A program made the position numbers and the translations under genes. The notes beneath the pieces are model-generated. The model was given only the letters and a program-made list of their open reading frames with translations. It had not been told where the DNA came from and made no database searches. A DNA stretch of 64,000 bases from Hyalella azteca (lineage: Eukaryota; Arthropoda; Malacostraca; Amphipoda; Hyalellidae), in NCBI RefSeq assembly GCF_000764305.2, contig NW_025934886.1, positions 1 to 64,000 of the forward strand. Reading direction: 5' to 3'. Shown one piece after another: positions 35,201-47,236 of this stretch (position 1 is the first letter of the stretch; each line of letters starts with the position of its first letter).

Positions 35201-37238
35201 AATCTAAGTAAAGTTCAGCATTAAAGTGTTCACCTGAGAATGTTATTCATGGTGAACGCTATAAAATTTCTCGATAGGAATGTCTCACTTGCTTTAACTC
35301 TGAAATATACACAAGTATTATATTTTTAACAACTTAATGCTTATTGGTAGTCGAGAGAGATTATATTATCTTAAGCTGGCACTCAGAGTCTGACTTGGTT
35401 AACTAATATAGCCTGATTGATAACTTATCTCTGCATGATCAATGAAGGCTAATTAGGATTTACTAAGATAATCAATTAAATTAATTACAAGTATAGTTAC
35501 TTTGGATGAGAACACGTCGCTAGTGGTGCTATTAAAATCTAATCAACTTTCGTGTATAGAGCTTTAAGGTGGGCATTTGTATCGAGACTAATGAGTCATG
35601 AAAGAAGTTTCGTGTTTTGTCTGCACGGTACAGTATCCTTAAAGATCATAATCAAAAGACTGTTATTTCGTTTTCATTGAATTTCATACATGAGATGATT
35701 TATTACATTTATTGAGCTTATAAGTCGTTTTTCCTTTCTGTGTTTTTAAACTTTTTTCCGCAGTATCGTTGGTTGAAGAATTCTAATATTTTGACTTATT
35801 TTAAGAATATATAGTTGAAGAAAATATATATGAAACCATGGTTGAAGAATTCTAATATTTTGGCTTCTTATTCAGGCTCGTTTCAGTTAGGGATTGATTA
35901 ATTTCGGCTCTTTTCGTGGAATTTTTATTATTTTTTTAAACCTTGTCAATATTTGCTTTCCCTTCAAGTGATTTACAGTTTTTACACCTTAAAATTTGAA
36001 TTTTCCATGTTCAATTGATGTTATTGAATATTTTATCATCAACCAGTAAATAAGTGAATGGTTTTATATCTAAAAGAGTGAATTTTTAAATTGTGTACTA
36101 ATTTCCAATTTTAAAGCATTTTTTGCCTCCTAAATTCTCTTAAATGTACTATTCGGAACAAAAATTATTTAGTTTGCCGATGGTCAAGGATACAATTTTG
36201 ATGCTAAATTCCCTACCAATATTTTGATTTTTTAACCAAGAAATGCGGAACGCATATGACGGTGATATTTGTAGGAAAAACTTCATTAAAATTTTCTATA
36301 CGCGCACTTATTGATGTAGCGTTCTTTATGTTAAATTAATGATCATTCATATTAAAAAATAAACTCACTGGACCTAAGTATTAATTGTATTAAATAAATA
36401 GTGTCTGCATTAATCGAATTTTTCAATGGACTGAAATTATCTCATTATCGGTAATTCGACGTGTTGCAAATATCTAGTCATTGGTGAGGGAGTGAAGACT
36501 CCAAAGCCTAGCTTTATTAACACTAAATTTGAATTTAAATGATATATTTAAGAACGAACAAGTAGCCCTCTAAGTCTAACTTCAAAACCGTAGATACTAT
36601 GAACAGTTTAACATGTGTTGGCGAAGTTATAAAGTAAAATTTCCTACATTTTTATGTCACTGAACGCCAATAGCGACATAAGACATATTCATGTTTTTCT
36701 GAACACACCCAGCAAAAGGTGTGTTATTAGATATAACCTACACTTTAACCGGCCCCTATGTGTCGTACATGCGTTTACACTGCCATCTAAATGTTATATT
36801 ATGTACAGTTATATAATATTTGGCCTACAATGTTAATTAACCTTGACACATCCTGAAGTTAAATGGTGAACATCGCTAGTGTTTTGTCAAACGTTCACTT
36901 CGCCTCCTATGTATGTTAACATAAAAAAGCTTTATTAAGAAAATTAGGGAAAAAGTCATAAGAATGCGCTATTCAGACATCATTGTCTATTGGCTTTAGT
37001 GTAACATTTAATTTTTTACATTTTCTTATGTATAATGATTCATTCAGTATAGGATTAAACAGAAATTTGTCATAAATTAAATCAAAGTTTAGAATGGTCT
37101 GGGTTTCGACTCATCATTCGAGATAATTTCTGATAGGATTTAATCATGTCTCGATATCAGCGGAGATAAATTTACAAGGGGATAAAAATCGGTATATAGG
37201 TATAGCCTTTGCCACCAATTACCCCATTTATGTTTCAG
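23248..37238. other. Long AT-rich gene-poor stretch
   Basis: About 14 kb with no gene I can support. It contains short palindromes (23562-23600, 26013-26048), a 50-bp tandem duplication (27585-27634 and 27665-27716), and a CpG-richer spot at 27720-27960 with CCAACATGGCAGCC (YY1-like). Uninterrupted frames at 31752-32060 (102 codons) and 32580-33029 (149 codons) have no domain. A possible AG-started frame ends at 33289. It is probably intergenic or part of very long introns. Confidence 0.45.
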
Positions 37239-37400
37239 TCGCTGTCAGTCAAGTGTTCTTTACCCCGTGTCTTAAATGCAGTGTCACAGTGTGGATATTT
37301 ATGGAAGTGTACTCGCATCTCATTGTCCGGGATATTCAGTATATTGCGGACCTATAGTGTCAAATGCGAACAAAACTGTGCACTAAAATCGCTTGATTAG
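37239..37400 (+). CDS. Candidate cysteine-containing terminal exon
   Basis: A good acceptor (CCCCATTTATGTTTCAG, last base 37238) opens 53 codons to TAG 37398-37400, starting SLSVKCSLPRVLNAVSQCGY. There are five spaced cysteines and few strongly biased codons in a region otherwise poor in open frames. No partner exon was found and no family is recognised. It may be chance. Confidence 0.22.
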   Translation, partial: SLSVKCSLPRVLNAVSQCGYLWKCTRISLSGIFSILRTYSVKCEQNCALKSLD

Positions 37401-39921
37401 TTTTATAATTTATACACTCTCAGGAACTAAAAATGAAACAGTTTGTTTTTTCCAAGTCGAAGCTTGTGAATGAGTTTTACGAAGTACTTTTATCAAAAAT
37501 ATGATATATTGTCAAACATATTGGAAAAAAGTCGGTAATGAATTTCCATGTTATATGAAGCCTCTACCTCTTCGTCGTATATATCCACAATGTCTCTATT
37601 GTAACCATGTATAATAATGACGTGTTATCCTGGGTAAATTTGTTGTCGAACGGTGAACTCATTATTCAATGTTCGTTAAATATCTTTAACATTAAAATCA
37701 TTACTTTCTTAAATTAAATTTATGATGCTGTTATACAATAATGTTCAAAGGTGATTTCTGGGTACGTGTTTGGTTGCAGGCGAATAACGACCAATTCTCT
37801 AAATCAAGTTTGTCTGGTTAATAAGATTTGTTTCAGTTCTTTATACACATTAAAGTTTCTTTAATACAAATATATACTATTACATGAATTATATTAAAGC
37901 CTCATTACTATATATTCGTCAGTCGTTCGACGATTGCTTTGAATTCAAACCATCAATGATGTTACTTCTCCAAATCGGCCTCACATTTCTTTACAAATCT
38001 TCTGTTTAGGAATGAAACTAGAACATCTGAGAACATTTGAGAACTAGCAGTTCTCAGATGTTACGCGCTATCAACTTTTCAACTGATATCTAATGGGTTA
38101 TGTGATACAGTCTTTAAATGTCTAACGAGTTATATATAATTAACTTACTGTTTCGAACTTCCATGTTGTTCAATTTACATTACTTTCGTGCTAAACCCAT
38201 GTTCCGTAGTCATTCTGTATATATAAGCAGGCTATATACCCATCCTATTTTGATTGTGTTACGCCGTCTGTTTTCGAACTTTTAGTTTTCAATTTAGGCA
38301 ATTATTTAGAGTCATTTAGACTAGGGTTGCAGTAAGGACTTTTTTCTCTTTATATAATAACAGTGAATCTTTTCTTAGTTTGCTTCGGAAAAGGTTAATT
38401 TATTTTAAAATATCTTTAATTTTTCTGCAAACTTTATTAATGTGGAAATAATAGTGCGTGTGACAGTTAACTAATAAATTCATTTTTGCTGTGTTGCCTT
38501 TGCAAAAATTTTTTTTACCAACGAATTTTGTTGAACATGTGATATCCGACCTTTTTTTTCCTGCACTTTGTTTGCTCTAGAGTTTTTAAAAAGTTCATAT
38601 CTTGCTGAAGAAAAGCAGTGCACCACAAACGATGTTTCTGGATTTGTGTTGAGTCTGCGATAAATTTGATCAAGATATTATTAGAAATTTTAAAACGACG
38701 GTAATAAATTCTTTTGCCTCGAACAGTTTTTTTATTATGCCTTCTATTCGTCTGTAATAATCACTGCTCGATATTAAAGCCAAAAAATATAACTCAGTAC
38801 TCACTGCAGTAAGTGACTGAGAGCAAATTTTCTCGTCGACGAAAACGTGAAGTCACGGACGGACAGACAAACAGACGGACAGACGGACGGACAGACGAAC
38901 ATGACGAGTACAATAGCGCCTTTTTTACATAAATGAGAAAATGTGCTAAATATGTATTTCGTGTTTTTGGAAGTTTTGAAATTGCTAGGATGCTACAAAT
39001 TTCTAGAATATATTCTGAACTTTGGAAATGGAACATAATTTTTCAATTCAATCCCAAAAAATGAAATTGCAAGAGAAATACAAACAATTGAAATTATTCT
39101 ATTTATAAAAAGATGTTCCATAGGGCGTAAAACAAAGGTGCGAAACACATGGGAATAAGAATATTTTTGCAAGGATGCAGAATGGTAAATTATCTAATGG
39201 AAATTATTTTATTTTCATTATTATTTAATGGTAAATTATTTTGATGAAAATTCAATATACGAGTGGAAGTGGCGTATTTTTTGCTCATAAATAATAAACC
39301 AATTTTAGATTTTGTAAACTTTTGATAATAGGACTTATCAGATGAATTATCAGATTCATGAATTATCAGATTCATGAATCACGATACTGAAATTAACAGC
39401 AAAATTCTGATAATTTCCAACACGACATGATGACTTCTGCGTTTTTTTTGTTTCTTCATGTGTTAATTAAATCAACTTTCGAGATTATCGTGATTTTTGT
39501 AACTTTTGATGAATTTGTAAATTTTTGATCATCATTTCTTCAAAATGCTTCTGCTACATCTAAAATTTTATCGAACTTCACACTGAGTAATTTTTGGACT
39601 TTATTTTATCATGACAAGGCCAGAACGTTTATATGAATATGATTTTACCATGCCATAGAAGGTACTTTATACGTGCAATTTAAATTTGCAAAATTATGCG
39701 TTACCATTTTCAAGTTATGGTTTTATTTTAAATGGTAAGTAATTCAGATGTGCGGAACTAGATCGTTCAAGCCTATGCTGGTCAGTTTGCGGTAGCTTTG
39801 CAGTGGTTCATAACAGTGTCGTCTGTGTGTTCAGAACAGTGAAGAGATTGATATATTTGAATTTTTTTACTTGAATATAGAATTTTTCTTGCTAGTGAAT
39901 TAGCGGATTGACTTTGGAGCA
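37401..39921. other. AT-rich DNA
   Basis: No gene supported. It holds a short hairpin (38022-38062) and a run of GGACAGACGGACAGACGGAC-type repeats at 38858-38900, matching in reverse the CTGT-type run at 12282-12299. The pair may be ends of one dispersed repeat family. Confidence 0.4.
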
Positions 39922-40239
39922 ATGATAGAGAAACCACAACGATCGTTTTTTTGCAAAGAAAGTGAAATTTTACACAATTATGAACTAAATGGGCGATGCT
40001 CGAAGGTAAATGTGTTGTTGAGCTTGAAAAGACGAAATCGAGATCATCAAAGTATCAAGAATAAGCACTGGGGCGCCAAGGTTATCCCTTCGTACTGTAA
40101 GTACACTTTTACAAACCCTAACTTGCTTCTGACAATTTTCTTCAAATATTTTACTGCCGTTGTTGACGGCTTAATCGTAATCCTATCCCTCTGCTCTTGC
40201 CCACTGGCTGTAGAGCTTCTATTTATATATGTTATGTAA
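39922..40239 (+). CDS. Candidate first exon or transposase-derived ORF
   Basis: The ATG at 39922 reads MIEKPQRSFFCKESEILHNY and stays open for 105 codons. AAG|GTAAAT at 40005/40006 would make a clean 28-codon phase-0 first exon. Just downstream (40309-40389) one frame reads GLVRPGRWRVREADNIET, resembling the GRP-x-R...EN-I-E segment of the helix-turn-helix region of Tc1/mariner-like transposases, followed by stops. The region may therefore be a decayed DNA transposon. Low confidence in either reading. Confidence 0.25.
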   Translation: MIEKPQRSFFCKESEILHNYELNGRCSKVNVLLSLKRRNRDHQSIKNKHWGAKVIPSYCKYTFTNPNLLLTIFFKYFTAVVDGLIVILSLCSCPLAVELLFIYVM

Positions 40240-42362
40240 CGTGTGTTTTGGTTGGATGTGAACGGTAATTCCATTAGTACGGTAGCGGTTTTGGTCAAAA
40301 AGAGCTTGGTTTAGTAAGACCGGGAAGATGGAGAGTTAGAGAAGCAGACAATATCGAAACCATTGGTACTGTTATGAAGAATTAGTAGACGAGATACTCT
40401 TAGGAAAGTCCCTGGATCCGATATTCAGATACGGTGATCAGTTTATTTAATTGTTCAATAACCTAATAATTCTCTGAAAGAAAAAGTTCACTGAGACGGA
40501 ACACTGAAATTTTCGGAGGAAATTCATCACTTGTAAAAATATTTAATGTGGTAGATCACATGCGTATCAGCGTATGACTACGCTGATATGCACACCCAGA
40601 TATAAAAGAAATTGCTGAGCAATGCAAAGACTTGAAAATACCAAAACACGATTAAACACAGCAACTTTCGATGGTCGTCCATCCGATTTGATAATTAGCT
40701 AGAAGCTTCTAACAACATACATTGGGTTTATTAAGGATTTTTCCGATTTGCCAAAAGCAGCAGAAGAACGGTAGTAACTTCCTAGGGTCTTACCTAGGAA
40801 GTTACTTACTTACCTATGGAAACTGGCGAGCCAAAAATTTTCGAGTGTGATTATCCATAGATTTTCTAAATTTTCTGACTTGTTGATTATTCTGATCCGG
40901 ACGACGACGCAAACCTCAACATAAAGGTTTAGTTGTAAGATAACGAGTTTCTAAACTGATAAAGTAAAGATTTATTCTAGACTATTTCCAGAAATTTGTC
41001 AATTTTACTACACTGCAGTGGCAGGGAAAATTGCAGGCTTGTGGATTAAGTCGCTTTTAAATTAGAGAATTAATCGGTTATTGTCACAAATGGAGAAAAG
41101 TCTCCACTAAATTCGAGAAATATATTAATATTACCGCTGCTCAGTTGCTTCAAAATTTCAGTTACGTGTGTTAGGTCATTTTCGAAAAACATAAATTAAT
41201 CGATAACTAATGCAAAAGAATTTTGATTTTCACAAAACCCAGAATGCTAATTGTAAAACTGCTCTGTAAAAGCAAAAATTCATGTATGTTGGTTCAGTAG
41301 ATTCTAAATTTGTAAATTCATCGATAACTATAAATAATATAAATGAATTTATCGGGTTAGAACGTTAGATGATATTCGGTCTTGATTCATGAAAGTGGTT
41401 ACCAAAAACTGACATCCTGAAACGGTTGAACCAACATCTGTACAAATCATGCAGCCAGTGCGCAGCTGAAATATAAATTAAATTCTCGAAATAGGCGCTA
41501 TTTGTTGTTGAATCGTTTACGTTACTATAGGGAAATCTATTTAGAAACGGACACATTGTTTCCTATTGAACTAGTTGACCCTTTTTGCAGTTGGAAGGTG
41601 AATGAATTATTCATGAAGCTTATATATTTGAAGTTTATATATTTGAAGTATATATATATTTAGTTTGTATTTGTAGTCGAATCATGAAGGTTATTACTGG
41701 AAAATTCAATTTCGCAACAGACGAACTAACGCCTATGACATTCATGCAGCTTATGCGCGGGTAGGAACGGAATTAAATTCTCAATTAATGCAATTACTGC
41801 GCAGTTGGCAAATTTAGTTATGGCTAGAAACTTTTACTATTTATTCCGAATAATGCCATTATTGGTGTGACTATACCGCATCTTCAATTGCTAATAACTA
41901 TAGGGACATAAGTAAATATAATCTTCAGAATAAATATAAATTGAATATAAATGGCATCAGGCATAATTAACAGTAGTTTCTTCCTTCTCTCTTATAATGA
42001 TGATTTCTCCTCCTAGAGAGTTCTCAACTTGAAAAAATTCACATTCGAAATTAGATGTCTGAACCGGAGAGCTAACCGAAAAAAATCACGTTTTCTTAAT
42101 TATCATTTCCGTGCACAGTAGCAACAACCCGATTACGCAACCTGCAAGAAAAATTTCTGAGTAAATCATTTTCATTTATGATTAAATTTACAATGAGTAT
42201 TATTTATCGTCATCGAGTAAACTCGTGTTACCTTATAAGTAAACATGAAGATGAATATATATAAATGGTGAAATATCAACAGTAACAAATCAGCATTGTA
42301 GATTGCCCACTTATACTTACGTGCATTGTAGGCTGCACCACTATTTCCCACAAGCCGGTCCT
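40240..42362. other. AT-rich DNA with a possible transposase relic
   Basis: It includes the transposase-like relic near 40309-40389 and a near-perfect hairpin at 40774-40805. Nothing else is recognised. If the ionotropic receptor has a further 3' exon it could lie here, but I cannot point to one. Confidence 0.4.
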
Positions 42363-42445
42363 TTAATCTGGCAAAGCCACCTGAAGAAGATGTGTGAATT
42401 TACTCATCCTGTCGCTGAACAGGAGAATGAGTTTTTTGAAACGAA

Positions 42446-43200
42446 ACTTACCAGTCGCTAAACGAATTAAGGCCCCTCCGTGGTCTTTGACTGTATAGAC
42501 AAAGACTGTCTGTCTTCCAGGCTTTGACCCTGGCACCCCAAGGCTCACCAGTCGCTAAGAGAATAAAGACCCCGCCTAGGTTTTTGACTGTATAGACAAA
42601 GACTCTTTGTCTTCCAGGCTCTGACTCAGCCCGAGACTCACTGGTCACTAAGAGAATAAAGACCCCGCCGAGGTCTTTGACTGTATAGACAAAGACTCTC
42701 TGTCTTCCAGGCTCTGACTCTGGCGCCCGAGACTCACCGGTCGCTAAGAGAATAAAGACCCCGCCGAGGTCTTTGACTGAATAGACAAAGACTCTCTGTC
42801 TTCCAGGCTCTGACTCTGGCGCCCGAGACTCACCGGTCGCTAAGAGAATAAAGACCCCGCCGAGGTCTTTGACTGAATAGACAAAGACTCTCTGTCTTCC
42901 AGGCTCTGACTCTGGCGCCCGAGACTCACCGGTCACTAAGAGAATAAAGACCGCGCCGAGGTCTTTGACTGCATAGATAAAGACTGTCTTCCTGGCCCTG
43001 AATTGCGCCCCGAGACTCACCGGTCGCTAAGAGAATAAAGACCCCGCCGAGGTCTTTGACTGTATAAACAAAGACTCTCTGTCTTCCAGGCTCTGACCCG
43101 AGACTCACCAGTCACTAAGAGAATAAAGACCCCGCCGAGGTCTTTGACTGTATAGACAAAGACTCTCTGTCTTCCAGGCTCTGACCCTGGAGCCACAAGA
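42446..43200 (-). repeat. Eightfold array of the receptor M4 half-exon plus splice donor
   Basis: Eight tandem copies of a unit, 96 bp in the central copies. On the minus strand each contains SEPGRQRVFVYTVKDLGGVF, then ILL-x-TG, then a splice donor. Donors begin at 43108, 43020, 42929, 42833, 42737, 42641, 42548 and 42451 (steps of 88, 91, 96, 96, 96, 93 and 97). Seven are GTGAGT or GTGAGC and the last is GTAAGT. Copy 1 is contiguous with the 5' part of the exon. The following seven are partial exon copies without their own acceptor. Confidence 0.9.
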
Positions 43201-43272
43201 CAAGCGGTGCTGTTCGGGGTGTAGCGCTGAATGAGCTCAGAGATCATGCCTCCCGCGATCATTTTGTTTAAC
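43109..43272 (-). CDS. Ionotropic receptor exon: end of S2 lobe and M4
   Basis: The acceptor TTTTCCCAG and the donor GTGAGT (43108) bound 164 nt; it enters with one base and leaves in phase 1. It encodes LNKMIAGGMISELIQRY, the helix before M4, then VYTVKDLGGVFILLVTG, the M4 segment (consensus L-x-D-L-x-G-V-F-x-L-L in IRs). With the preceding exon it gives FDKE-LNKMI, matching the family. The 3' half of this exon with its donor is tandemly amplified downstream. The last exon encoding the cytoplasmic tail was not identified; a frame with stop at 42363 is a candidate read-through end. Confidence 0.85.
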
Positions 43273-43922
43273 CTGGGAAAAGAAAATATTTATTACCACG
43301 AATATTTAGTTGTATTTTTTGTACGGGACAATAATCTAATCTAATTTCTAATCTATAACGCTTCAGTCGAAATAATAGGAACCTACTCTCCGTTTTGCTT
43401 CTCACAGAATATAGTAATTTTATGAAAAAATTTCATAAATGTTGCTTCCTTTACTAAAGAAAATTTTTCTATTGAGATATAATCTGTAATATCACATTTA
43501 CAGCATAAAAGAACAGATACCAAGTTAATCACTCTCTTTTCGTATCCAACAATCATTCAGCATACACCATTCAACAATTCAGTCTGAATGATCGTGGGTC
43601 GGTCTGTAAAGCACAGTCAAATGAATCGTGAAGTTTTATTGAAATCCATGCATAACTTTTGTGGTCTTGTGCTGCATTCTTAAAATTGAAGCAGTCAAGA
43701 GGCTAGAAATATGACAGTATTGGCTATACAGACGGCAAATTATATAGAGGGCTGAAAAAAGCTCTACCAATTTTTTGGCATAAATCTCAAAGCTCACTAT
43801 CGTCGTAAAATGTCCACGACGGGAAGTCAAAAGAAAGTAATTTATAAATAATAGAATTGAAGTTTGCATGGACAAAAAAATGTAAAACTTGTGAACCAGG
43901 ATAACGCACCTGGAATGGGGCT

Positions 43923-44150
43923 AAGGACTATGCCCACTCCTTGTCGAAGAAGAGCACAATAGGACTACCTACATATAAGTACTATATCCACTCCTTGTCG
44001 AAGGAAGGGACAATAGGACTACATATAAGGACTATACCATTTCCTTGTCGAAGGAAAGGACATAACACTACATATAAGGACTATACCCACTCTTTGTCAA
44101 AGGAAAACACAATAGGACTACATATAAGGTCTATACCCACTCCTTGTCAA
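43923..44150 (-). repeat. ~47-bp array copying a receptor exon end and donor
   Basis: About five units of 40-50 bp. On the minus strand each contains TTTGACAAAGA|GTGGGTATAG or a variant, which is the last 11 bases of the receptor exon at 44141-44268 plus its donor. The rest of the unit is intronic. Confidence 0.8.
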
Positions 44151-44268
44151 AGATTGGCTTGAGGTAACTCTTCTTGGGAAAGACAAAGGATAGGGACCCG
44201 GTGGAGAAGCGTTCGCGGGCGATGTAGTAGCTACACGAGGCGTTCTCGCTAAACTCTTCGCTGATCAC
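44141..44268 (-). CDS. Ionotropic receptor exon: S2 lobe with conserved Cys
   Basis: The acceptor AACTTTACAG and an unusual donor GA|GTGGGT (44140) bound 128 nt, phase 0 in and phase 2 out. It reads VISEEFSENASCSYYIARER then FSTGSLSFVFPKKSYLKPIF, the segment of iGluR/IR S2 lobes with the disulphide Cys and the Pro-Lys-x-S-x-x-x-x-x-F-D/N-x-E motif. GTGGGT is chosen because it alone keeps phase with the next exon; GTATAG four bases on does not. The donor end is copied in the adjacent minisatellite. Confidence 0.85.
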
Positions 44269-45102
44269 CTGTAAAGTTAAGAACTTCATTAATAGTAACT
44301 CAACGCATGTGAGAATATTTATTTTTAGTCGAAATTCACTAACAATTTAATATTTAGTAATGCTTGGTACCATCTTTAGGTACAGAAATCATTTAGATCG
44401 ATGCTTTTGAAAAATAATAATAATAATAATAATACCACGACTGTTGGAAAGTATTAATAGCCATATCAACAGTCGGAAAATTGACTAGAAGCAAACTAAA
44501 ATTTTATGCAGGTCTCACGAGAATTAGCGAGAAGCTCAAATGCAGCAAGTTATCAGCAACCGAAAGGCATGTACCTATCGTAACTAATTGTCTGGAATAA
44601 AGAATTTTTCATTACGCACACGTGGCAAAAAGTCTTATGCTTGTGGAAATTAGAGAGAAAGAAGCAGCTTTAGCTTCTCAGATAGACGTACGGAAAGTAA
44701 TCAGCAACATCAGGTAGCGGATGAAAGCCGAGGTTGAACTCAAGAAAGTGACACGAAATAAATGTAGATTGCTGATGTAATCGCACGTAAGTCTCCAATA
44801 GAGGAATAGAGTGAAACAGGATAGTACTTTAGCCTTACGTAATTGTATAAAAAGAGACAGAGGACGGTTGGAAGGGTAGTAAAGTAAAATAAATCTATCC
44901 GCTTAACAACCAAACTCCTCAACAGTGACACGGAATCGTATAAAATGTGCTTATAGGTACAACAATGGCGGGTTGCATTATTACAATATCGCTAATGGAA
45001 GAAAGAATATAAGTCAGTAGACATTCCTGATGAATGTCGCAGCAGAAATATCATTAAATGAAGATAGATAAATATTGTAGTAGACTCCTCATCGCTATTT
45101 AC
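44269..45102 (-). other. Receptor intron with AAT microsatellite
   Basis: AT-rich intron. (AAT)n occurs at about 44410-44433. No other feature seen. Confidence 0.6.
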
Positions 45103-45231
45103 TTTGGTCATGCTGATGTAATCACACAGAACTGCCAGATTGCCACTCTTGATGTCGAAGCGGGAGTTGTAGCAGGACTCCACAATGGACATGCGTTTTG
45201 CCACCTCCATCATCACTCCAGAGTCCGCACG
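45103..45231 (-). CDS. Ionotropic receptor exon: S2 lobe, first part
   Basis: 129 nt (43 codons), phase 0 at both ends, between AACAAG and GTAAAT. It encodes ADSGVMMEVAKRMSIVESCY followed by NSRFDIKSGNLAVLCDYISM, fitting the region after M3 in which the ligand-binding S2 lobe begins. The acceptor has a poor polypyrimidine tract, but the phase fits both neighbours. Confidence 0.8.
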
Positions 45232-45836
45232 CTTGTTAACGAGTGAACAATGGTTAAGTTTAGTCCATTGTAGTTTGGTTTAACTGAACGTCAATACGGT
45301 ACTTTATTCTTGATTAAAGTACACTCAGGAAAATGAGTAAAACTTCATGTAAAAAGCGATGCGTTATTTGCCCTAGTGTGGGTCATCTGACCCAGTTTAG
45401 CCCCACCAAAGGGCTTATCAGTGCTACGCCCGTTCTTCAATTCTTTGCTTGTGCTGCGATTAAGAAGGTATGTCACTATTTAGACAATTTGACCCATTAA
45501 CTTTCAAGAGTGTACATTTTGTAGCTAACAAATTCTCGAGCAATTACTTATTGACTAGTTCATTAGTTTGCTTCAATCGCAAGTTTATAACATATACAAT
45601 AAATCTTCAACTGCTGTAACTTTTATCCTTTACAAAACTAAAAGGAAATCAAGATCCGACAACGTTGTGTAAGAGCTAATATTATATTGTTCTGCGCAAT
45701 GTATTGTGAGAGTACATGCAAATTTATGTTCTGAAACGACCTGTACAACCGATTATGACAAATCGTGCATCTTATCCGAAATTTTCCAGTTCTGATTTTT
45801 TTTGAAAATATTATGGCAACATAAGATTTTTCTAAC

Positions 45837-45987
45837 GTTGAGCATCTCATTGACGGCACTGCCAACTTCGGAGGCAAACTTGATGTCACTCTTGACGAGG
45901 TCGTGAAGAGAGTTGACGGGAATCCTCACATAGGGCGCGGCGAGCAGCGACGTAAGAGCTCCGCAGTACGCGGCGCCTAGCACCACA
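45837..45987 (-). CDS. Ionotropic receptor exon: M3 pore segment
   Basis: 151 nt between CTGCCCTCAG and GTTAGA; enters with one base and leaves in phase 0. It reads VVLGAAYCGALTSLLAAPYV then RIPVNSLHDLVKS. This is the M3 segment, where IRs replace the SYTANLAAF gating motif of glutamate receptors with a divergent S/A-Y-x-G-x-L-T-S-x-L. The exon starts 37 bp from the end of a MITE (46024-46613), so its branch-point region adjoins transposon sequence. Confidence 0.88.
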
Positions 45988-46023
45988 CTGAGGGCAGAAG
46001 AGGCTCTACAGTCTACACTTTAA

Positions 46024-46613
46024 AGACCCGTTCACACTAGGGGCAACACACGAGAGTCAAGTGCCTCAAAGCGCATGCAGAGGCGCTTTGCAGCCTCTGC
46101 ATGCGCTTCTTGACCGATTGACGAGCTAGCGATTGACAGGGGCCATGCCTCATGAAACACAAGAGCGGCACTTATAGTAGATAGCTATTAAAGAATTGAT
46201 ATCACTTGTATGCACTTATGTGATTTTAGCAACTCCTGACAATTTATGCATTACCGTTTAGCGATTTCAAAGGATGATGTTATATCTGTACGAATATTGG
46301 AGCTTTTTATTTAAGAATAGACTATATTTTTTATAAACTGTATCTTTTTGAATGTGCTACTTCTCTAATTATGATGCCTATGCTAAGTTCTCGTTTACAA
46401 CTGGCATAGTGCGGAGAATGGCGTACTCGAGAACAATGGCCCACAGCTCAAATTCGGTGACATCCACCCTCATTGACGTCTAGGAGGCATCTGGTGTTCA
46501 AAGCGCGCGGTCTCAAACTACCGAGTACAAAAGTAGTGTGAACGGTTGTGCGCGGTGAGGCACTGCAGCAAACGACTCAAAGCGCATGTCGTTGCCACTA
46601 GTGTAAACGGGCC
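46024..46613. mobile_element. TTAA-flanked MITE of 590 bp
   Basis: Terminal inverted repeats AGACCCGTTCACACTAGGGG on the left and GGCCCGTTTACACTAGTGGC (read inward from the right), flanked by TTAA at 46020-46023 and 46614-46617. TTAA target duplications point to a piggyBac- or Kolobok-like parent. No transposase frame. An internal hairpin (GCGCATGCAGAGGC...GCCTCTGCATGCGC) lies near 46074-46107. It sits in a receptor intron. Confidence 0.8.
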
Positions 46614-46617
46614 TTAA

Positions 46618-46971
46618 GGTGCTTACACACGGGGCGATTGGTTGCGTCGACTACAGTTTTGCCGGCTGAGAGCCTATACACGAGGAGAGTGTTTTCAGTA
46701 CAGGGCAGTGCGACGTTGAGAGTTGTCGAGCAAGGTGTGTGCACGGTGGAGGCAAGCGAGAGCTCCAAAGCTGTGCGCGCCACAATGGGCAAGAGAGAGA
46801 GAGAGCGACAATGCTATGCTCAGTATGAAGGCCGAGCCGCTACTGGGCACAGTAGTGAGTAGAGTGAGTAGACTGTCTAGGAACAACTTGAGCTGCTATG
46901 GGGGCAATGCAACAGCTAGTCGCCTCTGAAGACGGCAATCATTACAAATTTTAGTTGCGTGTATAAGCACC
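46618..46971. mobile_element. Second TTAA-type MITE sharing the boundary
   Basis: Terminal repeats GGTGCTTACACACGGGG on the left and GGTGCTTATACACGCAA on the right. The left TTAA (46614-46617) is also the right flank of the first MITE; the right flank is TTTA (46972-46975), a one-base decay. The inside is GC-rich with a (GA)n run and no transposase. Different TIRs from its neighbour, so this is a second family inserted at or beside the same site. Confidence 0.7.
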
Positions 46972-47236
46972 TTTATTGATATAGAAGAATCAAAAGAAAT
47001 GGTGAGTCAGGATAAATCACTTATTTGATCAAAACTCCTTACTTCGCCACACATTGAGAATGTATTAATCTAAACTTCCTAATTCGCCACAAATGATATT
47101 GAATTGATCAGAACTTCGTAACTGACCACAAATAAAATTGGATAGAAGAGATCTTCTCACCTGGACACACACGAGATTGAATCATTAAAAAAATTACTTC
47201 ACTGTCAATTAGATTGGATTGATCAAAACTTCGTAC

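Noticed and set aside
42448..43020. 190-codon minus-strand ORF as a separate multi-helix gene
   Set aside because: It is a read-through of the partial-exon array of the receptor. It has no start of its own and each unit contains a splice donor.
46598..46929. Overlapping frames on both strands
   Set aside because: They lie inside the second TTAA-type MITE, which is GC-richer and so has longer chance frames.
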